Below are positions 35,094-43,740 of a stretch of 64,000 nt of DNA, piece after piece. The position numbers and the translations under genes were made by a program. Source of the stretch: Desulfurivibrio alkaliphilus AHT 2 (GTDB lineage: Bacteria; Desulfobacterota; Desulfobulbia; Desulfobulbales; Desulfurivibrionaceae); NCBI RefSeq assembly GCF_000092205.1, contig NC_014216.1:2113742-2177741 (forward strand). Direction: 5' to 3'. A model generated the notes under the pieces. That model ran no database searches. It was not told the DNA's origin and was given only the letters and a program-made list of their open reading frames with translations. The number at the start of each line of letters is the position of its first letter. The first letter of the stretch is position 1.

Positions 35094-36043
35094 GATGTTG
35101 CTTTCCTAGCCGGCTTTACAAGCTTAACCAGGCCACGCATGGGGGCTGTGATTTTCCAGGAGGTGGATTTTTGCAACCTGTCTATGCGGCCGTTTAGTTG
35201 GTTAACCTTTGCCTTGTGGCGCTTCTGCTCTTTTTTCAGCTCGGCAAGTTCGCTTTTAGCCTGCCGGTGTTTTTCCTGCTCAGACTGCAATTGCAGGTAG
35301 TAACTTTCCAGCTCTTCCTGGACCTGGTGCAACTGCAGCAAAAGAAGCTCGTTTTCCTCTTTAACCTCTTTCAACTCGTTGGCCTGCCGGGTTACGGCTT
35401 GATAGTCCTGATGGATTTGTTGGCAGTTTATGTTGGGCTCTGGTTGCTCGGCCAGGGGCAGCGAGCCGGCCTCTAACTCGGCAATCAACTCGCTTGTTGG
35501 CGCAGATTGGGCCACCATTTGGGCCGCAAGCAACAGGTGCATATCGGAAGATTCGGTGTTTTTGCTGCCGGCTTCATTGCTGTGCGGAGGTTTTGCCTTT
35601 TTCAAGCCGAAACGCTTGTGGCAGGCCTTCATAAAAAGCGCGGGAGCAGCCAGGGCACAGTCGATGTTCACCAAGGAAGCTCGTTGGCGGTTGTGCCGGT
35701 AAACCTGCAGCAACTGTTGTGCTGCTTGTTGCCATTTTTCCAGGGTTTGGTCCGGGTTACCCTGTTCGGCCATTGCTTGCGCCAAGGCGGTTTCCGGCCG
35801 GGAATGGAAAAGCAGCAGGTGGGCCTGGGCAAAGTCATTTGCAGCAAAGTCAAGCTGTTTGGAGGCGGTGTCGTTATTTGTTGCCAGCACGGCCGGAGAG
35901 GCTGCGGCCGTGCCCAGCAGATCGGCACAGGCTTGCTCCAAAGAGGGGCCGATGGCAGCCGGAACAACACAGCCGGCCTCGGTCAGCAGCGGCAATACTC
36001 GTTCCCAGTTGCCGGCCGGGGTTGAACCTATAATCAAATACAT
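35090..36043 (-). CDS. Glycan-locus protein with C-terminal coiled coil
   Basis: 317 residues; no named family recognised. The N-terminal ~150 residues are alpha/beta (MYLIIGSTPAGNWERVLPLL, HLLLFHSRPETALAQAM). From ~205 a coiled coil begins with EENELLLLQLHQVQEELE, a motif often seen next to transferase domains in polysaccharide loci, and the protein ends STSWKITAPMRGLVKLVK, typical of glycosyltransferase tails. The N-terminal part may be a sulfotransferase- or transferase-like domain, but no P-loop is visible. It overlaps the coiled-coil methyltransferase-like gene (ATGA). Confidence 0.6.
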   Translation of the reverse strand: MYLIIGSTPAGNWERVLPLLTEAGCVVPAAIGPSLEQACADLLGTAAASPAVLATNNDTASKQLDFAANDFAQAHLLLFHSRPETALAQAMAEQGNPDQTLEKWQQAAQQLLQVYRHNRQRASLVNIDCALAAPALFMKACHKRFGLKKAKPPHSNEAGSKNTESSDMHLLLAAQMVAQSAPTSELIAELEAGSLPLAEQPEPNINCQQIHQDYQAVTRQANELKEVKEENELLLLQLHQVQEELESYYLQLQSEQEKHRQAKSELAELKKEQKRHKAKVNQLNGRIDRLQKSTSWKITAPMRGLVKLVKPARKATS

Positions 36044-36090
36044 TTATTACTCTCCTCCGTGACTGAACACTACACGTAATGCTTAAAATA

Positions 36091-37533
36091 CTAAACCATC
36101 TGACCGGCCAACTGGTTCAACAATGTTCGCTCATCGTTATTCAGCATGGCTTCAATCGGCGAGTTTTGAATTTGGCGGGCTATCAGTTCCCAGCCAACCT
36201 GGTATTTTTCCCTCAATTCGTTAACCACTGTTTCCAGGTCTTCACCATGTTGCACGGCTTGCTCAACTACCTGGCGCGGCAACAGCAGTTCGGCGGCAAA
36301 GGCCCTGGCCCGTTTTTCCGGATATTCGGGGGTCATGCCGCCAAGCACCTCGGCGGCGGGTAATGCGCCTTGTCGATCAAGTAACAAATGGCAAATCTCA
36401 TGCGCCAAAGTGGAGCGACGCCTGAAAGGGTGCGCCGCCATACTGCCTTCGGCATTATTTACCAATATCGCCGGGCCATGGCGAGGACCCCAAGCTGCCA
36501 CGGCATCCAGGCCAAATTCCGGCAACGCCACACCGACAACCATAACCCCCCAATCTTTGAGACACTCTTCCGGGTTCATTAAAGCTTCGGGGGGCATTGC
36601 CATCGCCCGGCGCAACCAGCGGGCCGCTTGATAACCCTGCTCATAAGCCTTTCCCTCTTCTTTCAATTCGGATTCGGCCCGTACGGACAGTGCATCAAGC
36701 TCGGGGGTGGGCTGTTTGGGAATTTCACGCAGGCGCGACAACAATTCTTTCTGACCTGTGGTGGTCAGCACACCACGGCTCATGCGGGCAGCGGCAAACA
36801 GTTCCGTATCCTGCAACGGATCGGCTAAATCAAATTCAAAAAACTCCTCGCCCGGGGCATCACCCAACAAAGCGGCCAATGTCTCGGGCTCCATTCCGCT
36901 TCGCAGGACGATAGCCGTTTCACGCACCCTCTGCTCACGATTCTGCCAAAGTTCCAAAGCTTCCTTGGCCATTGGAGTGGCGGCTTCAGGCAGGAGGCCG
37001 GCCAGGCAATTGCCGATGGCCTCTAGGGTATGCATAGTTTCAGTTAGTGGGCGAACCAAGTTCTGATCGGTGGCCGGGCACGAAATTAGACACCTTGTTC
37101 CTTGGCGCAACAAAAACAAGGACGGCACATAAACACCAGCCATAGCTGTGGCAAGGTCATGCCGGCGCAAGAAGCGGTAAACCTCCTCTTCTTTGCTTTC
37201 TATTTCCGATTCCGGCATGTCTTCCCACCAGCGTTCGGCTTCACGCGGCAGGTAAGACGGAAAAAGCGGATTTACCGGCACGGGGTAGCTTTCTTCCTGC
37301 AACAGCCAAGGCCAGCTACGACCGAGAAAGGCTAACATTTCCACCCAGGTCCACTGCATGGGCATCTCTTCGCCACGGCCATCATCTACTCCCCAAATGA
37401 CCTGCCCCTGCAACGATAACCTTCCCTCTCCCCAAATAAGGCTCGGATCATACTCTTCATGACGGGGATGGGCAGGGATAAATTCAAACTCCAGCCCTTC
37501 GCTTACCCCAAACCGCCATATTTTTTCATCCAT
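36091..37533 (-). CDS. ImmA/IrrE-type metallopeptidase with long N-terminal extension
   Basis: 480 residues. The C-terminal ~180 residues form an ImmA/IrrE (DUF955) domain: RRSTLAHEICHLLLDR supplies the HExxH zinc site, and YPEKRARAFAAELLLP the downstream glutamate. The N-terminal 300 residues are unassigned, acidic and tryptophan-rich. Members of this family cut repressors or act beside toxins. The gene overlaps a 132-residue gene upstream by 31 bases, so the two form a small operon. No helix-turn-helix partner, usual for the family, is seen. Confidence 0.78.
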   Translation of the reverse strand: MDEKIWRFGVSEGLEFEFIPAHPRHEEYDPSLIWGEGRLSLQGQVIWGVDDGRGEEMPMQWTWVEMLAFLGRSWPWLLQEESYPVPVNPLFPSYLPREAERWWEDMPESEIESKEEEVYRFLRRHDLATAMAGVYVPSLFLLRQGTRCLISCPATDQNLVRPLTETMHTLEAIGNCLAGLLPEAATPMAKEALELWQNREQRVRETAIVLRSGMEPETLAALLGDAPGEEFFEFDLADPLQDTELFAAARMSRGVLTTTGQKELLSRLREIPKQPTPELDALSVRAESELKEEGKAYEQGYQAARWLRRAMAMPPEALMNPEECLKDWGVMVVGVALPEFGLDAVAAWGPRHGPAILVNNAEGSMAAHPFRRRSTLAHEICHLLLDRQGALPAAEVLGGMTPEYPEKRARAFAAELLLPRQVVEQAVQHGEDLETVVNELREKYQVGWELIARQIQNSPIEAMLNNDERTLLNQLAGQMV

Positions 37534-37901
37534 TTTCGGTACTCCCTGAGTTGTCCGGCCTTTTGGGCCACAGCCTCAAGCTGACGAAAAATCCGGCGAG
37601 GAGGGCGGAGACGGCCGGGCAAATCGCCCCGCCACGGGTACCCATGATATGACGAGCCAGGATTGGTCGGCACTGCCTCGTAAATCACTCCGTCGTAAAA
37701 AGCATAAATTACTGCCGGAAATGGGCTTTCTTCGGTATCGTAAAAGGGAACGCCTTGGTTGAGAATTTGCCTGGCAAGTTTGTCATCAATATGACACGGA
37801 CATTTTCCTACCGCACCCTTCCGACCCGGTTCAAACCCTGCACAATCTTTGCTCCACCGATGCTTGTACCGGTGCCCCCCTCTTTCGTACTCCCACGCCA
37901 A
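37503..37901 (-). CDS. Unknown 132-aa protein paired with the ImmA/IrrE gene
   Basis: Basic, aromatic-rich protein with four cysteine/histidine-containing positions in WSKDCAGFEP and GKCPCHIDDKLARQIL, which may bind zinc. The centre (PAVIYAFYDGVIYEAVPTN) is strand-rich, and the C-terminus is a basic helix. No family recognised. The 31-base overlap with the peptidase gene implies joint expression. A toxin/protease pair is one possibility. Confidence 0.6.
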   Translation of the reverse strand: MAWEYERGGHRYKHRWSKDCAGFEPGRKGAVGKCPCHIDDKLARQILNQGVPFYDTEESPFPAVIYAFYDGVIYEAVPTNPGSSYHGYPWRGDLPGRLRPPRRIFRQLEAVAQKAGQLREYRKWMKKYGGLG

Positions 37902-37995
37902 TATTTGCCTCCCCCACTATGTTTCTACAGAATTACAGTTAGACAACGCTATTTGGTAACAGATATACCCAGGCAAGTAAAGACGGAAAGTATTT

Positions 37996-39171
37996 TCACC
38001 CCCACGACTCGGTCAGAATGCGCTGCAGGGTGGTTGGCTCAAGAGGGGCTAAAATGTTGCCGGCGCGGTCCGGGGTGATCATTTCCTTTTGCAGGGCCAG
38101 CAGGGCTTGGCGGTTCGGTATTTTGGCCTTAACTTTTTCGCCCACCTGCAGTTGACGGTGCAGAGCGGCAAGTAGTTGTTCCAGGTCCGCCGGTTTGGCT
38201 GCGGGGCCGAGCAGGGCTTTGGCGGCTTCGCTGAAGCGGCCGTCGTCGGCCTGCAGGCTGAAACGGAGCACCGCCGGCATGGTGAAAGCGCAGGCCAGGC
38301 CGTGGGGTACGCCGAAATGGGCGGTAAGCGGGTAAGAGATGGAATGGCACAGGGCGGTACGGGTGTGGCTTATGGCCAGGCCTGCCAACAGGCTGCATTC
38401 CGCCAGTTGGTCACGATGGGTTGCCTCGCCCTTGCCTGCGGCCAAGGGGGGCAGGGCCGGCAGGCCCAGCTGCAACGCCCGAATGGCATACCCCAGGCTT
38501 ACCGGGTTGGCGTTCCGGTTCCAAATGGACTCGGCGGCCTGGTTAATGGCATCCAGACCGGTGGACAGGGTGATGCCGGCGGGCAGGGAGTCGGTAAGGG
38601 CCGGGTCGACAAAAGCCGCGTGGGGGAAAATCGCCGGGCCGGCCAGGGAATGTTTTTGTTTGGCGGCATGATCCCAGATGGTGGCATAAGGGGTTACCTC
38701 GCTGCCGGTGCCGGCGGTGGTGGGGATGGCGTACAGGGGTTTGGGGCGCACCTGGCGATACAGTTCCTGGTTGGCCAGCAGATCTCGCAGCAGGTATTTT
38801 GAACCTTGCTCGGCCAGGGCCAGAGCTAATGCCTTGGCGCCATCCAGGGAGCTGCCGCCGCCAAAGGCCAGCACCGCCTCGAAGCTTTGCCCCGCCAGGC
38901 GGTCGATTTCACCTTGCAGGTACAGCAGGTCCGGGTTTTCGCTAATGCCGTCCACCCAGAGGTGGTTTGGGTTGGCGGCCAGCGGCCTCAGCCAGGGATC
39001 GTCGCTTAGCTGGCGGCGGCCCCGTTGGCTGGTCACGATCAGGCAGCGGGCGGCAGCCAATTCGGCAACCGCCTGCCGGCGGCAGTCCCGGCCGAAGTGT
39101 ACCTGCACCGGGTTGTGGAAGCGCCAAGGAGTCGCCAAGGTATAAGGCTGATTAACGGCCGACAAATTCAT
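37996..39171 (-). CDS. Iron-type alcohol dehydrogenase, likely phosphonoacetaldehyde reductase
   Basis: 391 residues of the Fe-ADH family. It has the NAD site FGGGSSLDGAKALALA, TTAGTGSEVTPYAT, the metal segment STGLDAINQAAES, and CHSISYPLTAHFGVPHG. At the second metal position the common His (DALxHA) is Gln (DAINQA); whether this is normal for the subfamily I cannot tell. Placed directly after PEP mutase and phosphonopyruvate decarboxylase (4-base overlaps), it most likely reduces phosphonoacetaldehyde to 2-hydroxyethylphosphonate. No aminotransferase for the alternative product (2-aminoethylphosphonate) is adjacent. Confidence 0.8.
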   Translation of the reverse strand: MNLSAVNQPYTLATPWRFHNPVQVHFGRDCRRQAVAELAAARCLIVTSQRGRRQLSDDPWLRPLAANPNHLWVDGISENPDLLYLQGEIDRLAGQSFEAVLAFGGGSSLDGAKALALALAEQGSKYLLRDLLANQELYRQVRPKPLYAIPTTAGTGSEVTPYATIWDHAAKQKHSLAGPAIFPHAAFVDPALTDSLPAGITLSTGLDAINQAAESIWNRNANPVSLGYAIRALQLGLPALPPLAAGKGEATHRDQLAECSLLAGLAISHTRTALCHSISYPLTAHFGVPHGLACAFTMPAVLRFSLQADDGRFSEAAKALLGPAAKPADLEQLLAALHRQLQVGEKVKAKIPNRQALLALQKEMITPDRAGNILAPLEPTTLQRILTESWG

Positions 39172-40337
39172 GATTGGCGCAGGCGTTGAATGAAGATTTG
39201 CTTGTTTTCCGCCGGTGTTTCCCTGGGCCGGCCCAGGTCCGCCCGGGGGGCGGAACGGACCCGAATTTCCAGGAAACGGGGGCCGGGCTGAGCCAGCAGG
39301 TCGGCCACCGCCCGGCGAATTTCAGCTTCACCACTTAGCGGGCCATGTACAGCGCGGTAGCCGCAGCCCCGGGCAATATCGGTAAGGCTTATTTCCATGG
39401 CCACCGTCGGCTGGCCGCCCACCGAACCGTGTTCACCGTTGTTCAATACCACATGCAGGTAGTTCAGAGGCCGGCCGTGCTCGGGGGAATTTGCCTTGCC
39501 GGTGGCGCCAATGGTGGCCAGGCCGCCCAGGTGCATTAAGGCGGCGCCGTCGCCATCCAGGCAGACCACCGGGTTGCGACCATCGGCCAGGGCCAGGCCC
39601 AAGGCGATCTGGGAAGAGTGGCCCATTGAGCCCACGGTAAGAAAATCGCCGGCCCGATCCTGGTTGGCGCGCAGGCGTTGTTCGTACAGTTCCCTTGAAA
39701 TGTGGCCGGTGGTGGCCACCACGGTGGCGGCGGCCGGCAGCGCTGCGGTTACGGCTTCCACCGCCTCTTCCCGGCGGAGCAGGTCGGCGTTGGGGGAAGT
39801 GGCCGGACGCTTGGCTTCCGACTTGGCAAAGGTCTTTTTGCGCACCAATATGGCCACCGGCCCGCTTCTGTCCTTGGCCTGGGCCACCAGGTCGCTTACC
39901 AGGTCGGCTGCGGAGGCGGCATCTTCCGGGCCAAGAACCCGGTAAGGAATCTCCATGGCTTCCAGCATGGCCGGCGAGACCCGGCCCTGTTTTACGTGCT
40001 GGGGTTCATCCTTAAGCCCCGGCTCTCCCCGCCAGCCGACCAGCAGCAGCAGGGGCATACCGTACACTTCCGGGTCCGCCAGGGAAAGCAGCGGGTTAAC
40101 GGCGTTGCCCAGGCCGGAGTTTTGCATATAGATCAGCGGCACCTCGCCGGTGGCCAGGTGTACCCCGGCGGCAATGCCGATGGCAGTGCCTTCGTTGGCC
40201 GCCGGCAGGTGTTGTGCCGGGGGCAAAGCGGCGTCGATGTAGGCGCAGAACTCTTTAAGCAGAGAATCCGGCACACCGGTGAAAAAGTTGACCCCGGTGG
40301 CGGCCAGGGCCTGGTGGAATGCCCGGGGCGAGATCAT
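39168..40337 (-). CDS. aepY: Phosphonopyruvate decarboxylase
   Basis: 389 residues, a thiamine-diphosphate enzyme. The Pyr domain has [13 protein letters not shown] and [14 protein letters not shown] (catalytic Glu). The PP domain has [35 protein letters not shown], the GDG..NN motif that binds Mg-ThDP. It drives the unfavourable PEP mutase reaction by removing CO2 from phosphonopyruvate. It overlaps both neighbours by 4 bases in a three-gene operon. Confidence 0.92.
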   Translation of the reverse strand: MISPRAFHQALAATGVNFFTGVPDSLLKEFCAYIDAALPPAQHLPAANEGTAIGIAAGVHLATGEVPLIYMQNSGLGNAVNPLLSLADPEVYGMPLLLLVGWRGEPGLKDEPQHVKQGRVSPAMLEAMEIPYRVLGPEDAASAADLVSDLVAQAKDRSGPVAILVRKKTFAKSEAKRPATSPNADLLRREEAVEAVTAALPAAATVVATTGHISRELYEQRLRANQDRAGDFLTVGSMGHSSQIALGLALADGRNPVVCLDGDGAALMHLGGLATIGATGKANSPEHGRPLNYLHVVLNNGEHGSVGGQPTVAMEISLTDIARGCGYRAVHGPLSGEAEIRRAVADLLAQPGPRFLEIRVRSAPRADLGRPRETPAENKQIFIQRLRQS

Positions 40338-41653
40338 AACCAGTCGCCCTCCGGAATGAGAGTAAGGATATCTTTGATGGACAACAGGCTGTCGTCGGCC
40401 TCTTTGGAGCGGCCGTTTAAAAGGATGCTGCGGGCGGTGTCCAGCATGGCCGGGTAGGCGCTGCGCAGCAGATGGTTGGCGTAGATTACCACATCCACCC
40501 CCATTTCCTGCAACTCGTGGTCGTAAACACTGTTGTAGCTCGATGGTACGGCCACCAGGGGGACCCGTTTTTTAAATTTCCGGTACTCGGCGCAGAAGGC
40601 GGCGATTTCGTCTACGGTTTTCTGCCGGCTGTGGATCATGATGCCGTCGGCGCCGGCGTCGATATAAGCATGGGCCCGGCGCAGGGCGTCTTCCTGGCCC
40701 TGTTCCAGGATCAGGCTTTCGATGCGGGCGATGATCATGAAAGTAGAGGTAATCTTGGCCCGGTTGCCGACCTGGATCTTGTCTGCCATCTCTTCCAGCG
40801 AGGCCTGCACCTGCCCTACCCCGGCCCCGAACAGCGAGTTGCGCTTGGCGCCGATCTTGTCTTCGATAACGGCGCCGGAAACCCCGAAGCGCTCCAGGGT
40901 ACGGACTGTAAAGGCGAATTGCTCGGGCCGGCCGCCGGTGTCGGCATCGTACAGGATGGGCTTGGTGGTGACCTCCACGATGTCGCTTAAGGTGCGCATT
41001 CTAGAGGTAACGTCCACCGCTTCGATATCCGGCTTGCCTTTGGCGGTGGAGTCGGTCAGGCTGGAAAGCCACATGCCGTCGAACTCCAGGCGGCGGCCTT
41101 CCTGCTGCTCAAACAGGTTTTCCACGATCAGGCCGGTGAGGCCGTTGTGGGCTTCCATGAGGCGGACCATGGGCTTGGCGTCGATCAGGCGGCGCAGGCT
41201 TCCCAGCCGCTGGCCGGGGGTAATGCCGAAGCATTTGACGCTTTTGTTCAGCTGGGTCGAGGAAATGTCTGGGGTATAAGGAACTTCCACCAGCTCGCCG
41301 CCCCATTCGGCCAGGGCCTCGATGACCCGCTGGCGGGTCTGCTTCTGCACCCCCTGCCGCCAGTCGTCACCATGCACCACGTAGTCGGGGCGGATCAACC
41401 GCAGGTTGGGGACATAATCCAGGGTTTCCTGGCCCACCACTTCGTCGACGCCTTTAAGGTTTTCTACCACCTCCTTGCGTTGCTCGAAGGTCATGTGCGG
41501 CAGCCGCTTGTAACTGGCAATGGCCTGGTCGGTAAGCAACCCCACCACCACCCGGCCCAGCTTGCGGGCCTCACGCAGAATATTCAAATGCCCGGGATGC
41601 ACCAGATCGGCGCTCATCCCGACATACACCAGGGGTTTACTTTTATCGCTCAC
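40334..41653 (-). CDS. aepX: Cytidylyltransferase-PEP mutase fusion
   Basis: 439 residues. Residues 1-140 are a nucleotidyltransferase of the cytidylyltransferase type: [17 protein letters not shown] (HxGH) and DISSTQLN. Residues ~150-430 are phosphoenolpyruvate mutase with [29 protein letters not shown] and [13 protein letters not shown] (the EDK.....NS motif of true mutases). It forms the C-P bond; the fused head can activate the phosphonate as a CMP derivative for transfer to a glycan. First gene of the operon; CTAGGAGAG precedes the ATG, and a TATAAT (41683-41688) lies ~30 bases upstream with a poor -35. Confidence 0.93.
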   Translation of the reverse strand: MSDKSKPLVYVGMSADLVHPGHLNILREARKLGRVVVGLLTDQAIASYKRLPHMTFEQRKEVVENLKGVDEVVGQETLDYVPNLRLIRPDYVVHGDDWRQGVQKQTRQRVIEALAEWGGELVEVPYTPDISSTQLNKSVKCFGITPGQRLGSLRRLIDAKPMVRLMEAHNGLTGLIVENLFEQQEGRRLEFDGMWLSSLTDSTAKGKPDIEAVDVTSRMRTLSDIVEVTTKPILYDADTGGRPEQFAFTVRTLERFGVSGAVIEDKIGAKRNSLFGAGVGQVQASLEEMADKIQVGNRAKITSTFMIIARIESLILEQGQEDALRRAHAYIDAGADGIMIHSRQKTVDEIAAFCAEYRKFKKRVPLVAVPSSYNSVYDHELQEMGVDVVIYANHLLRSAYPAMLDTARSILLNGRSKEADDSLLSIKDILTLIPEGDWL

Positions 41654-41987
41654 TCAAGCTCTCCTAGAATACCGCCAGATCAATTATAAACTTAAAAAAA
41701 AGGAAGTTGCCGCCACGCGGGCAAACGTTTTGCCTACCGACCACCCACAGGAAACTATCCTTATTAATGGAAAATCAACGAAAGATCAAGCCCGACCCCT
41801 CCTAATTGCAAGGATCAAAGCTTAAAACTTCGCATCATGGCTTAGGGGTCTGGCTTAGGGGTCAGCTTGCTTAGGGGTCAAGTCTTGACATGACAGTTTT
41901 TGCTGTAGAGTGCTGTCATGTCAAGACTTGACCCCCTTTTCTTTTTCGTTTGACACCCGTTTATTTTAAAGATAGCATTTAAATATT
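41654..41987. other. Intergenic region with MITE and CTTAGGGGTC repeats
   Basis: No gene is seen. It holds the upstream region of the phosphonate operon, three short repeats of CTTAGGGGTC (41841-41878), and the complete palindromic MITE listed separately. Confidence 0.6.
41874..41935. repeat. Palindromic MITE, copy 1
   Basis: Perfect 23-base arms beginning GGGGTCAAGTCTTGACATGA at 41874-41896, with the complementary arm at 41913-41935 around a 16-base loop. Same family as 43481, 44985 and 46880; half copies at 42120 and 33015. Confidence 0.9.
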
Positions 41988-42561
41988 ATGGTAAAAAACC
42001 GGGCTGTGAGTGAAAAAATCGACCGGCTGCTGGCCATGTTTCCGGTTGTTGCCGTTATCGGCCCCCGTCAGTGCGGGAAGTCCACGTTGGTGCAAAGTAT
42101 TCGTCCGGACTGAAGCTTAGGGGTCAAGTCTTGACATGACAGCTTGCTGTTGCCCACAGCAGCGTCTCTGGGTGTTGTATTCGCCCCCTGCTTGATTGCT
42201 TTGCAACTTGAAATTATCATGATAAACCCATACACTGGTTAAGCTTGTTTGAGCCATCAACGGAATTCGAGGATGTTTTCACGGGGGCGGGAGTAAATTA
42301 TGCTTGAGCGACTACCTCAAGGAAGAAATCGCCGCCGAAGGGCTGGTCCGTAATCTGCCGGGTTTTTCCGGCTTTCTGAACCTGGCGGCCCTTTCCGACA
42401 CCGAACTGGTCAACTACTCGACCATTGCCCTTGACTGCGGCGTATCCAGCCAGACCATCAAGGAGTATTTCACCATTCTCACCGACACCTTGCTGGGTAA
42501 GTGGTTGCCGGCCTATCGGAGACGCCCCAAGCGGCGGGTGATCTCCTCGCCGAACCGATGA
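41988..42561 (+). pseudogene. DUF4143 ATPase remnants
   Basis: Two separated pieces. 41988-42113 encodes MVKNRAVSEKIDRLLAMFPV and the P-loop GPRQCGKST, then a stop. 42298-42561 encodes SDYLKEEIAAEGLVRNLPGF and VSSQTIKEYFTILTDTLLG, the DUF4143 middle region, without a start and with a truncated end. Between them lie a half MITE (42120-42142) and ~150 bases with no recognisable gene. The ancestral gene was ~390 codons. Confidence 0.75.
42120..42142. repeat. Half MITE
   Basis: One 23-base arm of the palindromic MITE (GGGGTCAAGTCTTGACATGA...), without the second arm, inside the broken ATPase. Confidence 0.8.
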
Positions 42562-42610
42562 TGGAATTGAGATCATGCCGGCGGACGAAACGGTGGGCTT
42601 CGGCTTTAGT

Positions 42611-43102
42611 CTATTGGTTTTCGTAAAGAAATTGCTTAACGTCATTGCCGAGCCAGATGCCATGATTGTGCAAGCGTAACAAAACTTGCTCTATATCAAG
42701 CGTATAACCAGCTTGCTTGGCCTTGGCGAGGATGCCGATTGATCCGGTGAGGTTCAGCCCATTTAAACGGGCAATCCGACGACCTACTTTTTCGTCGATA
42801 CAGACACGGGCTATACCTTGAGCCAGTGCTGCCTGGATAACAGAGGCTTCACCACGATCAAGCGTGTTCTGTAGATAGACGGGAATCGTTTGTGGCTCTG
42901 TAACGCGTTCCAGCCATTCGCTGGTCAAAAAAGCAGCGACACCCGGGGCATAACGACCCCCGGCAAGGATTTCTTGCTGGACTTCATAGGTCACAACGAC
43001 GCGACTGTAGAGCACACGTAGAACATCAAGACCGCCCGTGGCCACGCCTAAAGCAATAAGCGGGGTGGTGTTGATCACCACGGCTCGGCTCGGGTCAGGC
43101 AT
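42611..43102 (-). CDS. PIN-domain toxin (DUF3368)
   Basis: About 163 residues. It starts VVINTTPLIALGVATG, the first acidic/polar strand of DUF3368 PIN nucleases (N in place of the usual D). It has EVQQEILAG, LDRGEASVIQAAL (E) and VCIDEKVGRRIARLNGLNLTGSIGIL (D..GR...), so most metal-site residues are present. ATG 43102 is preferred because it sits in the overlap with the antitoxin gene. The target is presumably RNA. Confidence 0.85.
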   Translation of the reverse strand: MPDPSRAVVINTTPLIALGVATGGLDVLRVLYSRVVVTYEVQQEILAGGRYAPGVAAFLTSEWLERVTEPQTIPVYLQNTLDRGEASVIQAALAQGIARVCIDEKVGRRIARLNGLNLTGSIGILAKAKQAGYTLDIEQVLLRLHNHGIWLGNDVKQFLYENQ

Positions 43103-43343
43103 TTTCAAGATCGACATGCAGTTCTTCTTTATCCAGATCAATCATGGCTACGCCGTACTGGCCAAGCTGAAGCAGAAATTCAACACGTTCCAGGCCAACC
43201 ATTTGCGCGGCCATGCCGGAGGAAACTTTGCCCATTTCATAAAGCTTCGCTACCATGGCCATTTTGGCTTGTTTTTCAAAGTCGCCCGGAGAGCAGTGCA
43301 TAATGTCGGGCAGTTGTCGGGGGATTTCTATGGTGATTTGCAT
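43095..43343 (-). CDS. UPF0175-family antitoxin
   Basis: About 82 residues: MQITIEIPRQLPDIM, then KAMAV-type helices (KMAMVAKLYEMGKVSSGMAAQMVGLERVEFLL), the UPF0175 helix-turn-helix, and an acidic tail that binds the toxin. It overlaps the PIN gene by 8 bases, antitoxin first. An in-frame ATG at 43355 is an alternative start. Confidence 0.85.
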   Translation of the reverse strand: MQITIEIPRQLPDIMHCSPGDFEKQAKMAMVAKLYEMGKVSSGMAAQMVGLERVEFLLQLGQYGVAMIDLDKEELHVDLENA

Positions 43344-43480
43344 GGCATTGTCCATAGAGGGATAGGTGAAATTATGACCATTATCTTGTTATAGGTTACC
43401 CCAAACTGAAATAGTCAGCCACAACAAAAAGCCAAGTGCTCCCGCCTTGATATTTCTAGGGATTTCTAGGGGTCTTTCTA

Positions 43481-43542
43481 GGGGTCAAGTCTTGACATGA
43501 CAGTTGTTGCTGCAGAGCACTGTCATGTCAAGACTTGACCCC
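43481..43542. repeat. Palindromic MITE, copy 2
   Basis: Arms 43481-43503 and 43520-43542, identical to copy 1, with a 16-base loop of related sequence. Preceded by two TTTCTAGGG(G) units. Confidence 0.9.
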
Positions 43543-43590
43543 TTTGCGGAGACCCCTTTGCGATGACCCCTTTGCGATGACCCCTTTGCG
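43537..43590 (+). repeat. 14-base tandem repeat
   Basis: GACCCCTTTGCGAT-type units begin at 43537, 43551, 43565 and 43579; decayed units continue to ~43621. The first unit uses the last bases of the MITE arm, so the array seems to have grown from the MITE edge. Confidence 0.85.
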
Positions 43591-43630
43591 ACCCATTTGC
43601 CTTTGGCGTGACCCTTTGGCGTTTTAGTTC

Positions 43631-43659
43631 TTGCATCGCTCTGCACTTTTTTCTATATA
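43631..43659 (+). promoter_or_regulatory. Predicted promoter of the DUF4143 ATPase gene
   Basis: TTGCAT (43631-43636), 17 bases, TATATA (43654-43659), in an AT-rich stretch directly before the ATPase gene. Confidence 0.45.
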
Positions 43660-43740
43660 TTTATTGTATAGCAATACAGAAAAGCTTTGGTGTTTGTGGC
43701 CTTGTCAATCTCTACAGTTATTGAAACGATGGTTTTTAAT

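Noticed and set aside
43537-43621. Possible CRISPR or iteron origin
   Set aside because: Units are 14 bases, directly adjacent and decaying, with no spacers, DnaA boxes or replication gene nearby.
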